A DNA stretch of 64,000 nucleotides from Planctomycetaceae bacterium (GTDB taxonomy: Bacteria > Planctomycetota > UBA1135 > GCA-002686595): the NCBI GenBank assembly GCA_011525785.1, contig WYBT01000026.1, positions 310,001 through 374,000 on the forward strand. The letters run 5' to 3'. A program made the position numbers and the translations under genes. Shown piece after piece: positions 18,119 through 26,059 of this stretch. Each line of letters opens with the position of its first letter. The stretch's first letter is position 1. A model generated the notes under the pieces. It was not told where the DNA came from, did no database searches, and worked only from the letters and a program-made list of their open reading frames with translations.

Positions 18119-19276
18119 TCACTGGCCCTTTTCGCTCTTCTCCGCGGGCGCGCTCGGCGCAGCGGGCTCGGCAGCGGGCGCGTCGAAGGCCTTGAGCGCT
18201 GCGCGCAGCGCGTCGACGGGAACGCTCGCACCCTCTTCGAGCGCCGGGCAGCGCACGAGCGCGCTCTGGATCCCCAGGCCCTTCACGAAGCGCTCGCAGT
18301 TGTTGATCAAGGTCGTGTACGTCGCCGGCGGGAGCTCGGCCATGCCGGCGTGCGGCGCGGGCGGGAAGATCAGCGTTGCCTTGAGCCCGAGCTTGGCCGC
18401 GTTGGCGGCCTTCGACCCGGCCAGATTGGGCTCGGGGACGCCGTTGAAGGTCACGACGCCCTTGTAGAGCCCCGGCTGCGACAGCGCGAGGTTGAAGGCC
18501 GGCGCCGCGCCCGCGCCCACGCCGACGATGTGCACGCGCGCGGGGTCGAGCTTGCGCTGCTTGCGGAAGGCGCTGACCGCGTCGCTCACGGGCTTCTCGT
18601 ACCGGTAGGCGTTCTGCGTGTAGTCGCCGTTGTCGCGGTACCAGGTCATGCCCAGCGCCGGATCGAGCTTGGGCGTGTACTGCGTGGGCACGCGGCCCGA
18701 GGGGATCACCAGCGCGTAGCCCAACTGATCGGCGAGCGCCTTCCACGGCCCGCTCGCGAGCGCCTTGTCCTTGGAGTCGCCCGCGTCGTGCAGGACCACC
18801 AGCAGCGGAACCTGCTCGGCGCTCTCCAGCGCCTTGGGCACGTAGATCGCCGCTTGGGCGATGTACGCATCGACGGCGGCCATCTGGGTCTTGCAGCGCT
18901 CGAGCGAAGCGGCGAAGCGCGGATCGGCGCGCAGCGGGGCGAGGTCCTTGTCCTCAGCGCTGATCAGCGAGTACCCGCGCGCGGTCGCGAACACGAACCC
19001 CATGTCGATCGCTTTGTCGAGCCACTCGAAGGCCGTGTCGAGCTGCTGTGTGAGCGAGTAGGCGCAGGCGAGGTTGTAGGCCGGCGTCGAGTCGCTCGGC
19101 CGCAGCTCGAGGCAGCGCTTCATCGCGGCGATGCCCTCGTCGTACTTGCCCGCCACGAGCGCGTCGTAGCCGCGGCGGAACTCGCGCTGGTAGTCGTCCT
19201 GGCCGCTCTGCGCGCGCAGGTCGGCGGCGAACATCAGGGTCAGAGTGAAGGCGAGAGCGCGGAGGAGACTGTTCAT
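18119..19276 (-). CDS. Secreted TPR plus alpha/beta-hydrolase-like protein lacking the nucleophile serine
   Basis: 385 residues from the ATG at 19276 with a signal peptide (LLRALAFTLTLMFAADLRAQ). Residues 28-95 read as TPR helices (GYDALVAGKYDEGIAAMKRC). Residues about 140-340 resemble phospholipase/carboxylesterase hydrolases: VPLLVVLHDAGDSKD, YALVIPSG, and the elbow VHIVGVGAGAAPAFNLALS. The elbow should be G-x-S-x-G but here reads G252-V-G254-A-G, so the nucleophile Ser is absent. The C-terminus is Ala/Pro-rich and low complexity. It is most likely a binding or scaffold protein, or an enzyme with a different mechanism. The gene is convergent to the ABC operon and divergent from the MATE gene. 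Confidence 0.75.
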   Translation of the reverse strand: MNSLLRALAFTLTLMFAADLRAQSGQDDYQREFRRGYDALVAGKYDEGIAAMKRCLELRPSDSTPAYNLACAYSLTQQLDTAFEWLDKAIDMGFVFATARGYSLISAEDKDLAPLRADPRFAASLERCKTQMAAVDAYIAQAAIYVPKALESAEQVPLLVVLHDAGDSKDKALASGPWKALADQLGYALVIPSGRVPTQYTPKLDPALGMTWYRDNGDYTQNAYRYEKPVSDAVSAFRKQRKLDPARVHIVGVGAGAAPAFNLALSQPGLYKGVVTFNGVPEPNLAGSKAANAAKLGLKATLIFPPAPHAGMAELPPATYTTLINNCERFVKGLGIQSALVRCPALEEGASVPVDALRAALKAFDAPAAEPAAPSAPAEKSEKGQ

Positions 19277-19387
19277 GGAGTTCGAGCGCGTAGGGAAAGG
19301 GCGGGCGCCGCGCTGCATGGTATCCGGCCTGCGCGAGCCCGCCCGTCGGCATGGTAAAAGGCGCGATTGGCCTGTGGCCGCGCGCGC

Positions 19388-20791
19388 ATGAGTTCCAGTT
19401 CGACTTCCGACGCGCGTCCCGCGCTCTCCGCCGAGATTCGCGAGCTGGCTCGCCTTGCAGCGCCGATCGCGTTCACGCAGCTGTCGATGATGGCGCTGGG
19501 TTTCGTCGACCTGGTGATGGTCGGCCAGTGCGGCGTCGAGGCCGTCGGCGCCGTGTCGCTGGGCAACCTGTGGAAGGTCGGCACCTCCATGGTGGCCATG
19601 GGCGTGGTGCTCGGCATCGATCCGTTCGTGACGCAGGCCCACGGCGCGCGCGATGCCCTCGGGCTGGCGCGCGCGCTCCAGCGCGGCATCGTGCTCGCGC
19701 TGCTCGTCAGCGCGCCGGTGGCGCTGTTGTGGCTGTTCACGCGCTCGGCGCTCGTGGCCTTCGGCCAGGATCCGCAGATCAGCTCGGTGGCGCACGACTA
19801 CGTGCTCGTGCAGTTGCCTTCGCAGCCCCTCTTCCTGGTGTTCTGCGCGCTGCGCAGTTGGCTGCAGGGCCGCGGCATCGTGCGGCCGATGCTGATCGTC
19901 GCGCTCGGCGCCAACGCGCTGAACGTGCTGCTCAACTGGATGTTCGTGTTCGGGAACCTGGGCGCGCCCGCGCTGGGCGCCGTGGGCTCGGGCGTCGCGA
20001 CGAGTCTGGTGCAAGGCTTGATGCCTCTGGCGTTGTTCGCGCTGGTGCGGGCCGGACGGTTGCACGACGGCGCGTGGGCGCCGTGGTCGCGCGAGGCCTT
20101 GGACCTGCGCGCACTGGGCGCGATCGTCGCGATCGGCATCCCCATCGGCGTGCACTTCGCGGCCGAAATCTGGGGCTTTCAGATCGCCAGCCTGTGGGCC
20201 GGTCAGCTGGGCGTGAACGAGCTCGCGGCCAACGCCGCCGTGCTCAACCTCGCCTCGATCTCGTTCATGTTGCCGCTGGGCGTCGGCATCGCCGCGGTGA
20301 CGCGCGTCGGCAACTTGATCGGCGCGCGCGAGCCGCAGCGGGCGCAGCGCGCGGCCTGGGCGGCGCTGGCGCTTGGCGTCGGGCTCATGGCGCTGTGCGG
20401 AGTCGTGTTCTTCGTGCTGCGCGACGAGATCGGCCGCATCTACACCAGCGAGCTCGCGGTGCTCGCGCTGGTCGCGAGCACCATGCCCGTCGCGGCCGCG
20501 TTCCAAGTCTTCGACGGCGCTCAAGTGGTGGCGAGCGGCGTGCTGCGCGGCATGGGGCAGACGCGTCCCACCGCCGTCGCGAACCTCGTGGGCTACTACG
20601 TGCTCGGGCTCCCGCTGGGCTGGTGGCTGACCTTCGAGCGCGGGCTGGGGTTGCCCGGGCTGTGGTGGGGCGTGGCCCTCGGTGTCGCGGTGGTCGCGCT
20701 GGTGCTCGTCGCCTGGATCGCCGTGCGCGGACCGGCGCACTCGCGCGCGCTCGCCAGCGAGGGCGCGACGGACGCGACGCGCGTGAGCTAG
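19388..20791 (+). CDS. MATE-family multidrug/Na+ antiporter
   Basis: 467 residues from the ATG at 19388 (a TTG at 19367 is also in frame). The multidrug and toxic compound extrusion family exports cationic compounds using Na+ or H+ gradients. Twelve hydrophobic helices can be traced. Family motifs include AAPIAFTQLSMMALGFVDLVMVG near the N-terminus (18 residues of it: IAFTQLSMMALGFVDLVM), GIDPFVTQAHGA, and in the second half MPVAAAFQVFDGAQVVASG. selD begins 11 bases after the stop on the same strand, so the two are probably cotranscribed. Confidence 0.9.
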   Translation: MSSSSTSDARPALSAEIRELARLAAPIAFTQLSMMALGFVDLVMVGQCGVEAVGAVSLGNLWKVGTSMVAMGVVLGIDPFVTQAHGARDALGLARALQRGIVLALLVSAPVALLWLFTRSALVAFGQDPQISSVAHDYVLVQLPSQPLFLVFCALRSWLQGRGIVRPMLIVALGANALNVLLNWMFVFGNLGAPALGAVGSGVATSLVQGLMPLALFALVRAGRLHDGAWAPWSREALDLRALGAIVAIGIPIGVHFAAEIWGFQIASLWAGQLGVNELAANAAVLNLASISFMLPLGVGIAAVTRVGNLIGAREPQRAQRAAWAALALGVGLMALCGVVFFVLRDEIGRIYTSELAVLALVASTMPVAAAFQVFDGAQVVASGVLRGMGQTRPTAVANLVGYYVLGLPLGWWLTFERGLGLPGLWWGVALGVAVVALVLVAWIAVRGPAHSRALASEGATDATRVS

Positions 20792-20802
20792 CATCGCCCG
20801 TC

Positions 20803-21867
20803 ATGAGCGAACCCCAATCCAAGCGACTGGTCGACTACGCCGATTGCGCGGGTTGAGCAGGCAAGCTGCCGCAAGGGCAGCTCGCGCAGGTTCTGCGCGG
20901 CCTCTCTCCCACCAACTCCGAGCGACTGCTCGTCGGACCCCAGACCATGGACGACGCCGGCGTCGTGCTGCTGGGGCGCGCCGAAGGTCTGCCCCCGGGG
21001 GTCGAGTTCGCGCTCGTGCTCACCGTCGACTTCTTCCCGCCCGTGGTCGATCACCCGTACTGGTACGGCGCGATTGCGGCGGCGAACTCGCTCTCGGACG
21101 TGTACGCGATGGGGGGCCAGCCGATCAGCGCGCTGACCCTCGCTTCGCTGCCGCGCGACTTGCCGCCTGAGTGGGTGAGCGAGATCCACCGCGGCGGCTT
21201 CGAGAAGATCGCAGAAGCGGGCGCGAGCGTCGCGGGCGGCCACACGGTGCAAGGCGAGATGCAGTTCGGCTTCTCGGTCACCGGCTGGGTCGATCCCAAG
21301 CGCATGACGGCCAACAGCGGCGCGCGCGCGGGCGATGTCGCGTACCTCACCAAGCCCTTGGGCATGGGCACGATGACGACCGCGGCGAAGAAGCGTGTGA
21401 TCGACTGGGCCGCGCTCGAGCCGGCCGCGCGCCAGATGGCCACGCTCAACCGCGCCGCGGCGCAGGCGATGCTCGCCGCCAACGCGCACGCCTGCACGGA
21501 CATCACCGGCTTCGGCCTGGTCGGACACGCGCGCAACATCGCCAAGGCGAGCGGACTGACGTTCCGGCTCGAGAGCGCCCGCACGCCGCTGTTCCCGGGC
21601 GTGCTCGAACTCTCGCGCCAGGGTCACAACTCCGGCGGCGCCAAGCGCGGCCGCAGCGGACTCAAGGACGAAGTGCGCGTCGCCCAGGGGCTCGACGAAG
21701 CGCTAGTGAACCTGATGTTCGACGCCGAGACCTCGGGCGGACTGTTGATCGTCGTGGCGCCTTCCGACGCGCCGACGCTGGAGCGCGAACTCGCCGCGCG
21801 TGCACTTCCGATCGCGCGCATCGGCGCGTTCACCGCGGCGAGCGACGTGCACGTCGAGATCGTCTGA
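20803..21867 (+). CDS. selD: Selenide, water dikinase SelD, itself a selenoprotein (in-frame UGA = Sec18)
   Basis: 354 residues if the in-frame TGA at 20854-20856 (codon 18) is read as selenocysteine. SelD makes selenophosphate from selenide and ATP for Sec synthesis. The N-terminus reads DCAG-Sec-AGKLPQG, placing Sec at the catalytic Cys17 position of E. coli SelD and Lys21 at its essential Lys20. Downstream motifs match the family: DDAGVVLLG, LTVDFFPPVVDHPYWYG, AANSLSDVYAMGG, VAGGHTVQGEMQFGFSVTG, TDITGFGLVGHARNIA, DAETSGGLLIVV. A hairpin typical of a bacterial SECIS follows the UGA. Ordinary gene callers would start at the ATG at 20947 and lose the active site. selA and tRNA-Sec in the same window support the reading. 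Confidence 0.96.
20854..20882 (+). promoter_or_regulatory. Bacterial SECIS element of selD with UGA codon
   Basis: The UGA at 20854-20856 is followed after seven bases by a perfect 7-bp stem: AGCTGCC (20864-20870) and GGCAGCT (20876-20882) around the loop GCAAG. The distance and the exposed G in the apical loop fit bacterial SECIS elements, which bind SelB and direct Sec insertion. The element is within the coding region, as expected for bacteria. Confidence 0.85.
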
Positions 21868-21893
21868 GCGCGCGTCACCGCGCGTGGACGCGA

Positions 21894-23279
21894 TCACTGC
21901 GAGGCGGGATTGAACAGCGCGAGCAACTGACCGCCGCGGACCAGCGGGCCCGGCAGCGCGAAGCCCGCCTGCACGCCGAGCAGGAACCAGCCCGGGCCGA
22001 GAACGTGGCGCGCGTCGACGATGCCTGACGACTCTTCGTCCGTAGTGAGGAACGAGGGACTGCCCGGCGTGAACAGCGCCGGCGCGTGCTCGGCCAGCAG
22101 CGTGAGCGTGTCGGTCGCGAGCGTGTACTGCCAGATGCGCGCCAGGTGCACGTTCGAGCCGGGGTCCTCTTGCAACAGCACGTGCCCGCGCCGATCGAGC
22201 GTGAGGTTGTCGAGCATCTGCTGGCCCTCGGTTCCGTCTAGCAGCATCTCGATCACGCCGCCCAGCTCAGGTCGCGCCAGCGAGTGGAAGCGCAGACGCC
22301 ACAGTCGGGGGCGCCCGGCGAGTCCGCCGCCGGCGAAGCGGTCGGGGGTGGGGTAGTAGAACGAGGCGGGATCGTCGAGGTCCCACGCGCCGTCCTCGGG
22401 GCGCAGGAACTCCGTGACGCCGGCGTTGGCGCTGCGCGCCTGGAGCTGCGCTCCGCTCGCCTGCGACACATCGCCCAGGCAGAACAGCTCGAATGCGCTC
22501 TGGCCGTTGAGCGCGTTGGCGCGGCTCTCGAACGGCGCACCGGGCACGCGCACGCCGTAGAGCAAGCCCCCGACGAGTCCCGCGCGCTGCAGCACGTTGC
22601 CCAGGCGCCGCTTGCGGCCGACGTAGACGTAGACCTGCCCGGGAGAGGCGTCGTCGAGGCCGATGACCACGGTGAGCTCCGACTTGAACGGTCGCGCGAC
22701 GATGTTCTCCCAGCTCGCGTTGCCCATGTGCCGCAGCTCGTAGCTGTGTCCGCGCAGCGGGCCGGTCACGACGTGGGCGAAGGCGCGGCCGTCTTGGAAC
22801 AACTCTTCGCCGCCCAGGAAGACGTCGGGCGTCTGAGCGCCGTGCGGCTGCAACCACAGTGCAATCGGCGCAGGCAGATCGCCCGAGCACAGGCGCGCCA
22901 GGGCGTGCGAGCCGCCTGGCGAGTGCACCTCGCGGATCAGGTCCTCGCCGTGCGCGACCGTCAGCGTGGCCGCGTCGATCTCCCAGCGCGAGACGAACGC
23001 GCCGCGTGCGCCGTGGGCATGCGCGACGCCCGCGCCGAATTCGAGTTCGTGGTTCACGAGCAGCTCGAACCGCCCGTTCGGCAATGCGCGCGCGCCCATT
23101 CCGTCGGGACTGCCGACCAGCGGGTAGCCGCCGATCGAGTCGCCGACGGTCAGCAGTGCGACCGTCCGCACTCCCGGAGCTATCGGCGCGAGGTAGGGCG
23201 GAGACGAACTGCTCGGGGCCGTGAGTTGCGCCGCGGCGGCGACGGATTCGAGGAGCAGCAGGGGCAGCAGTGCGCGCAT
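21894..23279 (-). CDS. PhoX-like (DUF839) secreted protein
   Basis: 461 residues with a signal peptide (MRALLPLLLLESVAAAAQ). Features resembling the PhoX/DUF839 family: ALPNGRFELLVNHELEFG, PGGSHALARLCSGDLP, LGGEELFQDGRAFAHV and, late, DNLTLDRRGHVLLQEDPG. PhoX enzymes are Ca/Fe-dependent periplasmic alkaline phosphatases with a beta-propeller fold. The acidic metal ligands look plausible (NHE, GGEE, QEDPG), but the sequence is divergent, so phosphatase activity is inference. The ATG at 23279 is preferred over upstream in-frame starts because it begins the signal peptide. It is convergent with selD, with 26 bases between the stops. Confidence 0.7.
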   Translation of the reverse strand: MRALLPLLLLESVAAAAQLTAPSSSSPPYLAPIAPGVRTVALLTVGDSIGGYPLVGSPDGMGARALPNGRFELLVNHELEFGAGVAHAHGARGAFVSRWEIDAATLTVAHGEDLIREVHSPGGSHALARLCSGDLPAPIALWLQPHGAQTPDVFLGGEELFQDGRAFAHVVTGPLRGHSYELRHMGNASWENIVARPFKSELTVVIGLDDASPGQVYVYVGRKRRLGNVLQRAGLVGGLLYGVRVPGAPFESRANALNGQSAFELFCLGDVSQASGAQLQARSANAGVTEFLRPEDGAWDLDDPASFYYPTPDRFAGGGLAGRPRLWRLRFHSLARPELGGVIEMLLDGTEGQQMLDNLTLDRRGHVLLQEDPGSNVHLARIWQYTLATDTLTLLAEHAPALFTPGSPSFLTTDEESSGIVDARHVLGPGWFLLGVQAGFALPGPLVRGGQLLALFNPASQ

Positions 23280-23401
23280 GGGGAACTCGGCTCGCTGAGC
23301 TCGACGGGCGCCGAGCGGAGAGCTGCTCAGCATCGCTTGCGTGGACCCGAATCGATAGGTCGCTCGCCCGTTCGCTGGCGGACGCCCCCCGGGCCGCGCC
23401 T

Positions 23402-24091
23402 TCACGCGCGAGTGAGCTCGCGCCGCACTCGCAGCCAGGCGATCCACAGGAACGCGGCGAGGCCGAGCACGCTGGCGATCACGAGCGTCGGGCTCTGGAT
23501 CAGCTCGCGCCAGTTCTCGTCGAGGAAGGTCGCCACGCCGGCGTAGACGCTCACCGCGATGCCGGCGCCGCTGCCCACCGCGGCGAGCGTGTGCATGCGC
23601 GTGAGCCCGACCAGGCGTCCCACCAGCGTGCCCGTCACCGCGCCGGAGGCGGGGATCGGCAGGAACACGAGCAACGCGATGCCGAACACCGCGAGGCGCC
23701 GCAGGCCGGGGAAGTCGATCAAGGTCTGGCTGGCGCGCGCGCGCGCCTCGAGCAGGACGCGGCCGACCAGCGGCAGGCGCTCCACGCCGGCGATGCCGGC
23801 CAGGAGTCCGCAGCTCACCCACAGATCGAGGATCCAGGCGGTCAGAGCCAGTTCCCAGGCGTTGAAGTCGAGCGTCGTGGCGTCGAACGGCCACAGCTCG
23901 ATCGCGCCGCCGAAGATGAACAGCTTGGAGAGGAACACCGCCAGCGCGGCTGCGGCCAGCGAGGCGGGGTGGGTGCCCGTGACGAGCAGGTAGGCGATGG
24001 CGCCGGCGGCGCTGGCGAGCGCGATGGCCGCGGCGGTCCAGCGGAAGCGGGCCGCATCGCGCGCGGAGGGATCGTGGTCGAAGTCGGTCAT
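23402..24091 (-). CDS. Integral membrane protein, possibly small-multidrug-export-like (COG2426)
   Basis: 229 residues with about five or six hydrophobic segments, for example RWTAAAIALASAAGAIAYLL, LALTAWILDLWVSCGLLAGI and VIASVLGLAAFLWIAW. The segment LVFLPIPASGAVTGTLVGRL resembles the P-x-P-G-x-G-x-x-x-G region of putative small multidrug export membrane proteins. The similarity is limited, so this is a weak family call. It is divergent from the GDPD-like gene (123 bases between starts) and probably precedes the PhoX-like gene in the same direction. Confidence 0.6.
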   Translation of the reverse strand: MTDFDHDPSARDAARFRWTAAAIALASAAGAIAYLLVTGTHPASLAAAALAVFLSKLFIFGGAIELWPFDATTLDFNAWELALTAWILDLWVSCGLLAGIAGVERLPLVGRVLLEARARASQTLIDFPGLRRLAVFGIALLVFLPIPASGAVTGTLVGRLVGLTRMHTLAAVGSGAGIAVSVYAGVATFLDENWRELIQSPTLVIASVLGLAAFLWIAWLRVRRELTRA

Positions 24092-24214
24092 CGCTCGCGC
24101 CGCTCGGGCGCCGTCCAGCCCCGCATTGTGGAGAGCGCACAGCGGCGCGTCGATGTTCTCTCGGGGCGCGCCTGCGCGCGACGACGTTCTCCCCGGGCGC
24201 GCGGTGCGCTATTC

Positions 24215-25684
24215 ATGGCGCCCGTGAAGCGCTCCAGCGAAGAACCGACCGCGCGCGCGCGGCCTCCGCGCATCCTCGGACTGCGCGGCGCTCCGCAGGA
24301 GGCGCCCGAGAACACGCGCGCGAGCCTCGAGGGCGCGCTGGCGCTGGGGCTCGACGGCGTGGCCTACGACGTGCGCGCTTGCGCGGGCGGCGAGCTGGTG
24401 CTGATGGCCGATGCCTACGTCGATCGCACCACCGACCTTTGCGGCCTGTTGTCGGAGACTTCACCGCTCGAGCTCGCGCGCGCCGATGCGGGCGCACACT
24501 TCGGCGCGCGCTACGCGGGCGAGCGCGTGCCGTACCTGAGCGAGGCGCTCGAGTGCGGCGCCGGGCCGCAGGTCGAGCACCTGATCTTCGCGCCCGAGCC
24601 CGGCGCGCTCGGCGAAGTGAAGGCGCAGCTCGACGAGCGCTCCGAACCGCCGCGCGTGCGCATCGCCTCGGACGAGCTCGCCACCTGCCGTGTGGCGCGC
24701 GCCCTGGGGCTCGCGACGCTGTGGATCGTCCCTCGGGTCGACGCGCGCGTCGCGGCGCGCTTCGAGGCGGAGCGTTTCGATGCGCTCGGCGCGAGTGCGA
24801 ACGCGTGGCGCGCGGCCGGCCTCGACCGCTGGCCGGGTGAGCGCGTGTGCGTGCGCTGCGACTCGCCCGCCGACCTGCTGTACGCCACGGCCCAGGGCTT
24901 CGATGCGCTCCTGACCAGCGAGCCGCGCCGCGCGCTGGCGGTCCGCGAGCTGGTCGCACGCGCGCCGCTCGTCCCGGCGGGCTATCCGCTGCTGCTCGAA
25001 GCGCTCGAGGTCGACGCCAGCACGCGGCTGTCGAGCGAGGGCGAGTGGTGCGGCGCGTGGCGGGTGCGCGCGCGGCTGGAGTCGCCGCTGGACGAGCCCG
25101 CGCAGGTCAGCGTGGAGCTCGTGGTTCGGCGCGGCGCCTTTCGAGCGCGCGGCCTGCCCGCCCGCTTCGAACTCGCGCCGCTGGGGCGCCACGAGTTCGA
25201 GTTCGAGCTCGCCGGCGGATCCTGGTCACCCGGCGCCGATCCGCTGCTGGTCGCGCGCGTGCAGTCGGAGGCCGGCGAGTTGGTGCTCGACGCGCCGCTC
25301 GAGCGCGTGCGCTACGCGGTCCTGCGCGAGCAGAGCCTGCGCCTGGCGCTCCTGCGCGAGAGCCCAGCCGATCCGCCCGCCAGCGTGGTCATCCGCCGGC
25401 GGCGGCGCGACCTGTTGGCCGCGATCGAGTCCCCCGGAGATTTGGAGGGCGCGCGCATCGTGGTGCGGCTGGGCGACGACGTCGTCTTCGGCGGCGACGG
25501 CGTGCGCGTGCCTCTTCCCGAAGGCTTCGACTTCCAGTCCGGCGGCGCGCCGTTCTCGGTGGGGGTGCTGGGCTCGCGTCGCACGCCGCGCGGTCGGCGG
25601 CGCTTCCTGCGCCGCTGGGCCGGCGGCTTGCCCGACGTCGCGCCGAGCGGCGCGCCCGGCCGACTGCTGCGTTCCGCGCGCTGA
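24215..25684 (+). CDS. Degenerate glycerophosphodiester-phosphodiesterase-like protein
   Basis: 489 residues from the ATG at 24215; an in-frame opening further upstream lies antisense to the membrane protein. Residues 18-260 follow the GDPD TIM-barrel pattern: ILGLRGAPQEAPENTRAS, GLDGVAYDVRACAGGELVLM and VDRTTDLCG. The catalytic HRG is LRG (Leu23), the acidic E-x-D is A-Y-D, and the HD pair is A65-D66. Both catalytic histidines are therefore missing. The C-terminal 230 residues are beta-rich with no recognised family. The likely role is as a non-catalytic phosphodiester or lipid-headgroup binder, but the substrate is unknown. The end of the gene abuts a repeat element and the tRNA-Sec region. 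Confidence 0.75.
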   Translation: MAPVKRSSEEPTARARPPRILGLRGAPQEAPENTRASLEGALALGLDGVAYDVRACAGGELVLMADAYVDRTTDLCGLLSETSPLELARADAGAHFGARYAGERVPYLSEALECGAGPQVEHLIFAPEPGALGEVKAQLDERSEPPRVRIASDELATCRVARALGLATLWIVPRVDARVAARFEAERFDALGASANAWRAAGLDRWPGERVCVRCDSPADLLYATAQGFDALLTSEPRRALAVRELVARAPLVPAGYPLLLEALEVDASTRLSSEGEWCGAWRVRARLESPLDEPAQVSVELVVRRGAFRARGLPARFELAPLGRHEFEFELAGGSWSPGADPLLVARVQSEAGELVLDAPLERVRYAVLREQSLRLALLRESPADPPASVVIRRRRRDLLAAIESPGDLEGARIVVRLGDDVVFGGDGVRVPLPEGFDFQSGGAPFSVGVLGSRRTPRGRRRFLRRWAGGLPDVAPSGAPGRLLRSAR

Positions 25685-25772
25685 GCTGCTGCCGCTCGCA
25701 TCCCGCGCGCAGCGCGAAGGATCCAGGAGTAGCGGTGTGCCAACCAGCACGTCAGCGCGGCCGAACGCCGCG
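25685..25772 (-). repeat. Degenerate copy of the modular palindromic repeat (copy 3)
   Basis: Read on the minus strand this resembles the elements at 43685-43978. It shares, in the same order, the core edge GGCCGCGCTGA (as TCAGCGCGGCC on plus), a GGTTGG stretch and the stem sequence CGCGAAGGATCCAGG next to GTAG. The outer part (GCTGCTGCC to GGAGTAGC) can form an imperfect hairpin. It is non-coding and lies between the GDPD-like gene and tRNA-Sec. Confidence 0.6.
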
Positions 25773-25945
25773 CTGCGCGAACCGCGCGCTCCGAATCCTG
25801 CGCCTGGCCGTTGCGCGCGCTTCGCGCGCCTGCTCGACTTGCCGCGCTCGTCCGAAGCCCGCGCCCGCGCGGCCGTTTCGCGGCGAGCGCCTTGCCGGCG
25901 ACCGGCGTTCACAGCGCCCGAGCACGGCAGGCCCTGTTCCAGTGC

Positions 25946-26043
25946 GGGAGCGGATCGGTGCTGGTGTGCCGCCCGGTCTTCAAAGCCGGTCGAACCCCGT
26001 GAACAGCGGGGTTGGTGGGTTCGATTCCCATGCGCTCCCGCCA
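25946..26043 (+). tRNA. selC: tRNA-Sec (anticodon UCA), with encoded CCA
   Basis: 98 bases. The acceptor GGGAGCG pairs with CGCTCCC (seven pairs), followed by discriminator G and encoded CCA at 26041-26043. The eighth opposition expected for bacterial tRNA-Sec reads G-G here. A 6-bp D-stem (CGGTGC/GTGCCG) closes a 4-base loop. The anticodon loop is CTTCAAA with anticodon TCA. The extra arm is long (AACCCCG/CGGGGTT, 7 bp) and the T-arm is GTGGG-TTCGATT-CCCAT. The long D-stem, long variable arm and TCA anticodon together are diagnostic for selenocysteine tRNA. It serves SelA and SelD encoded at 13.2 and 20.8 kb. The EVE-domain gene starts 17 bases later. Confidence 0.95.
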
Positions 26044-26059
26044 TCCCGCTTGCGAACCG

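Noticed and set aside
20803..20946. selD as a pseudogene or sequencing error because of the TGA at 20854
   Set aside because: TGA is at the catalytic position, the frame continues intact, a SECIS hairpin follows, and selA and tRNA-Sec are present.
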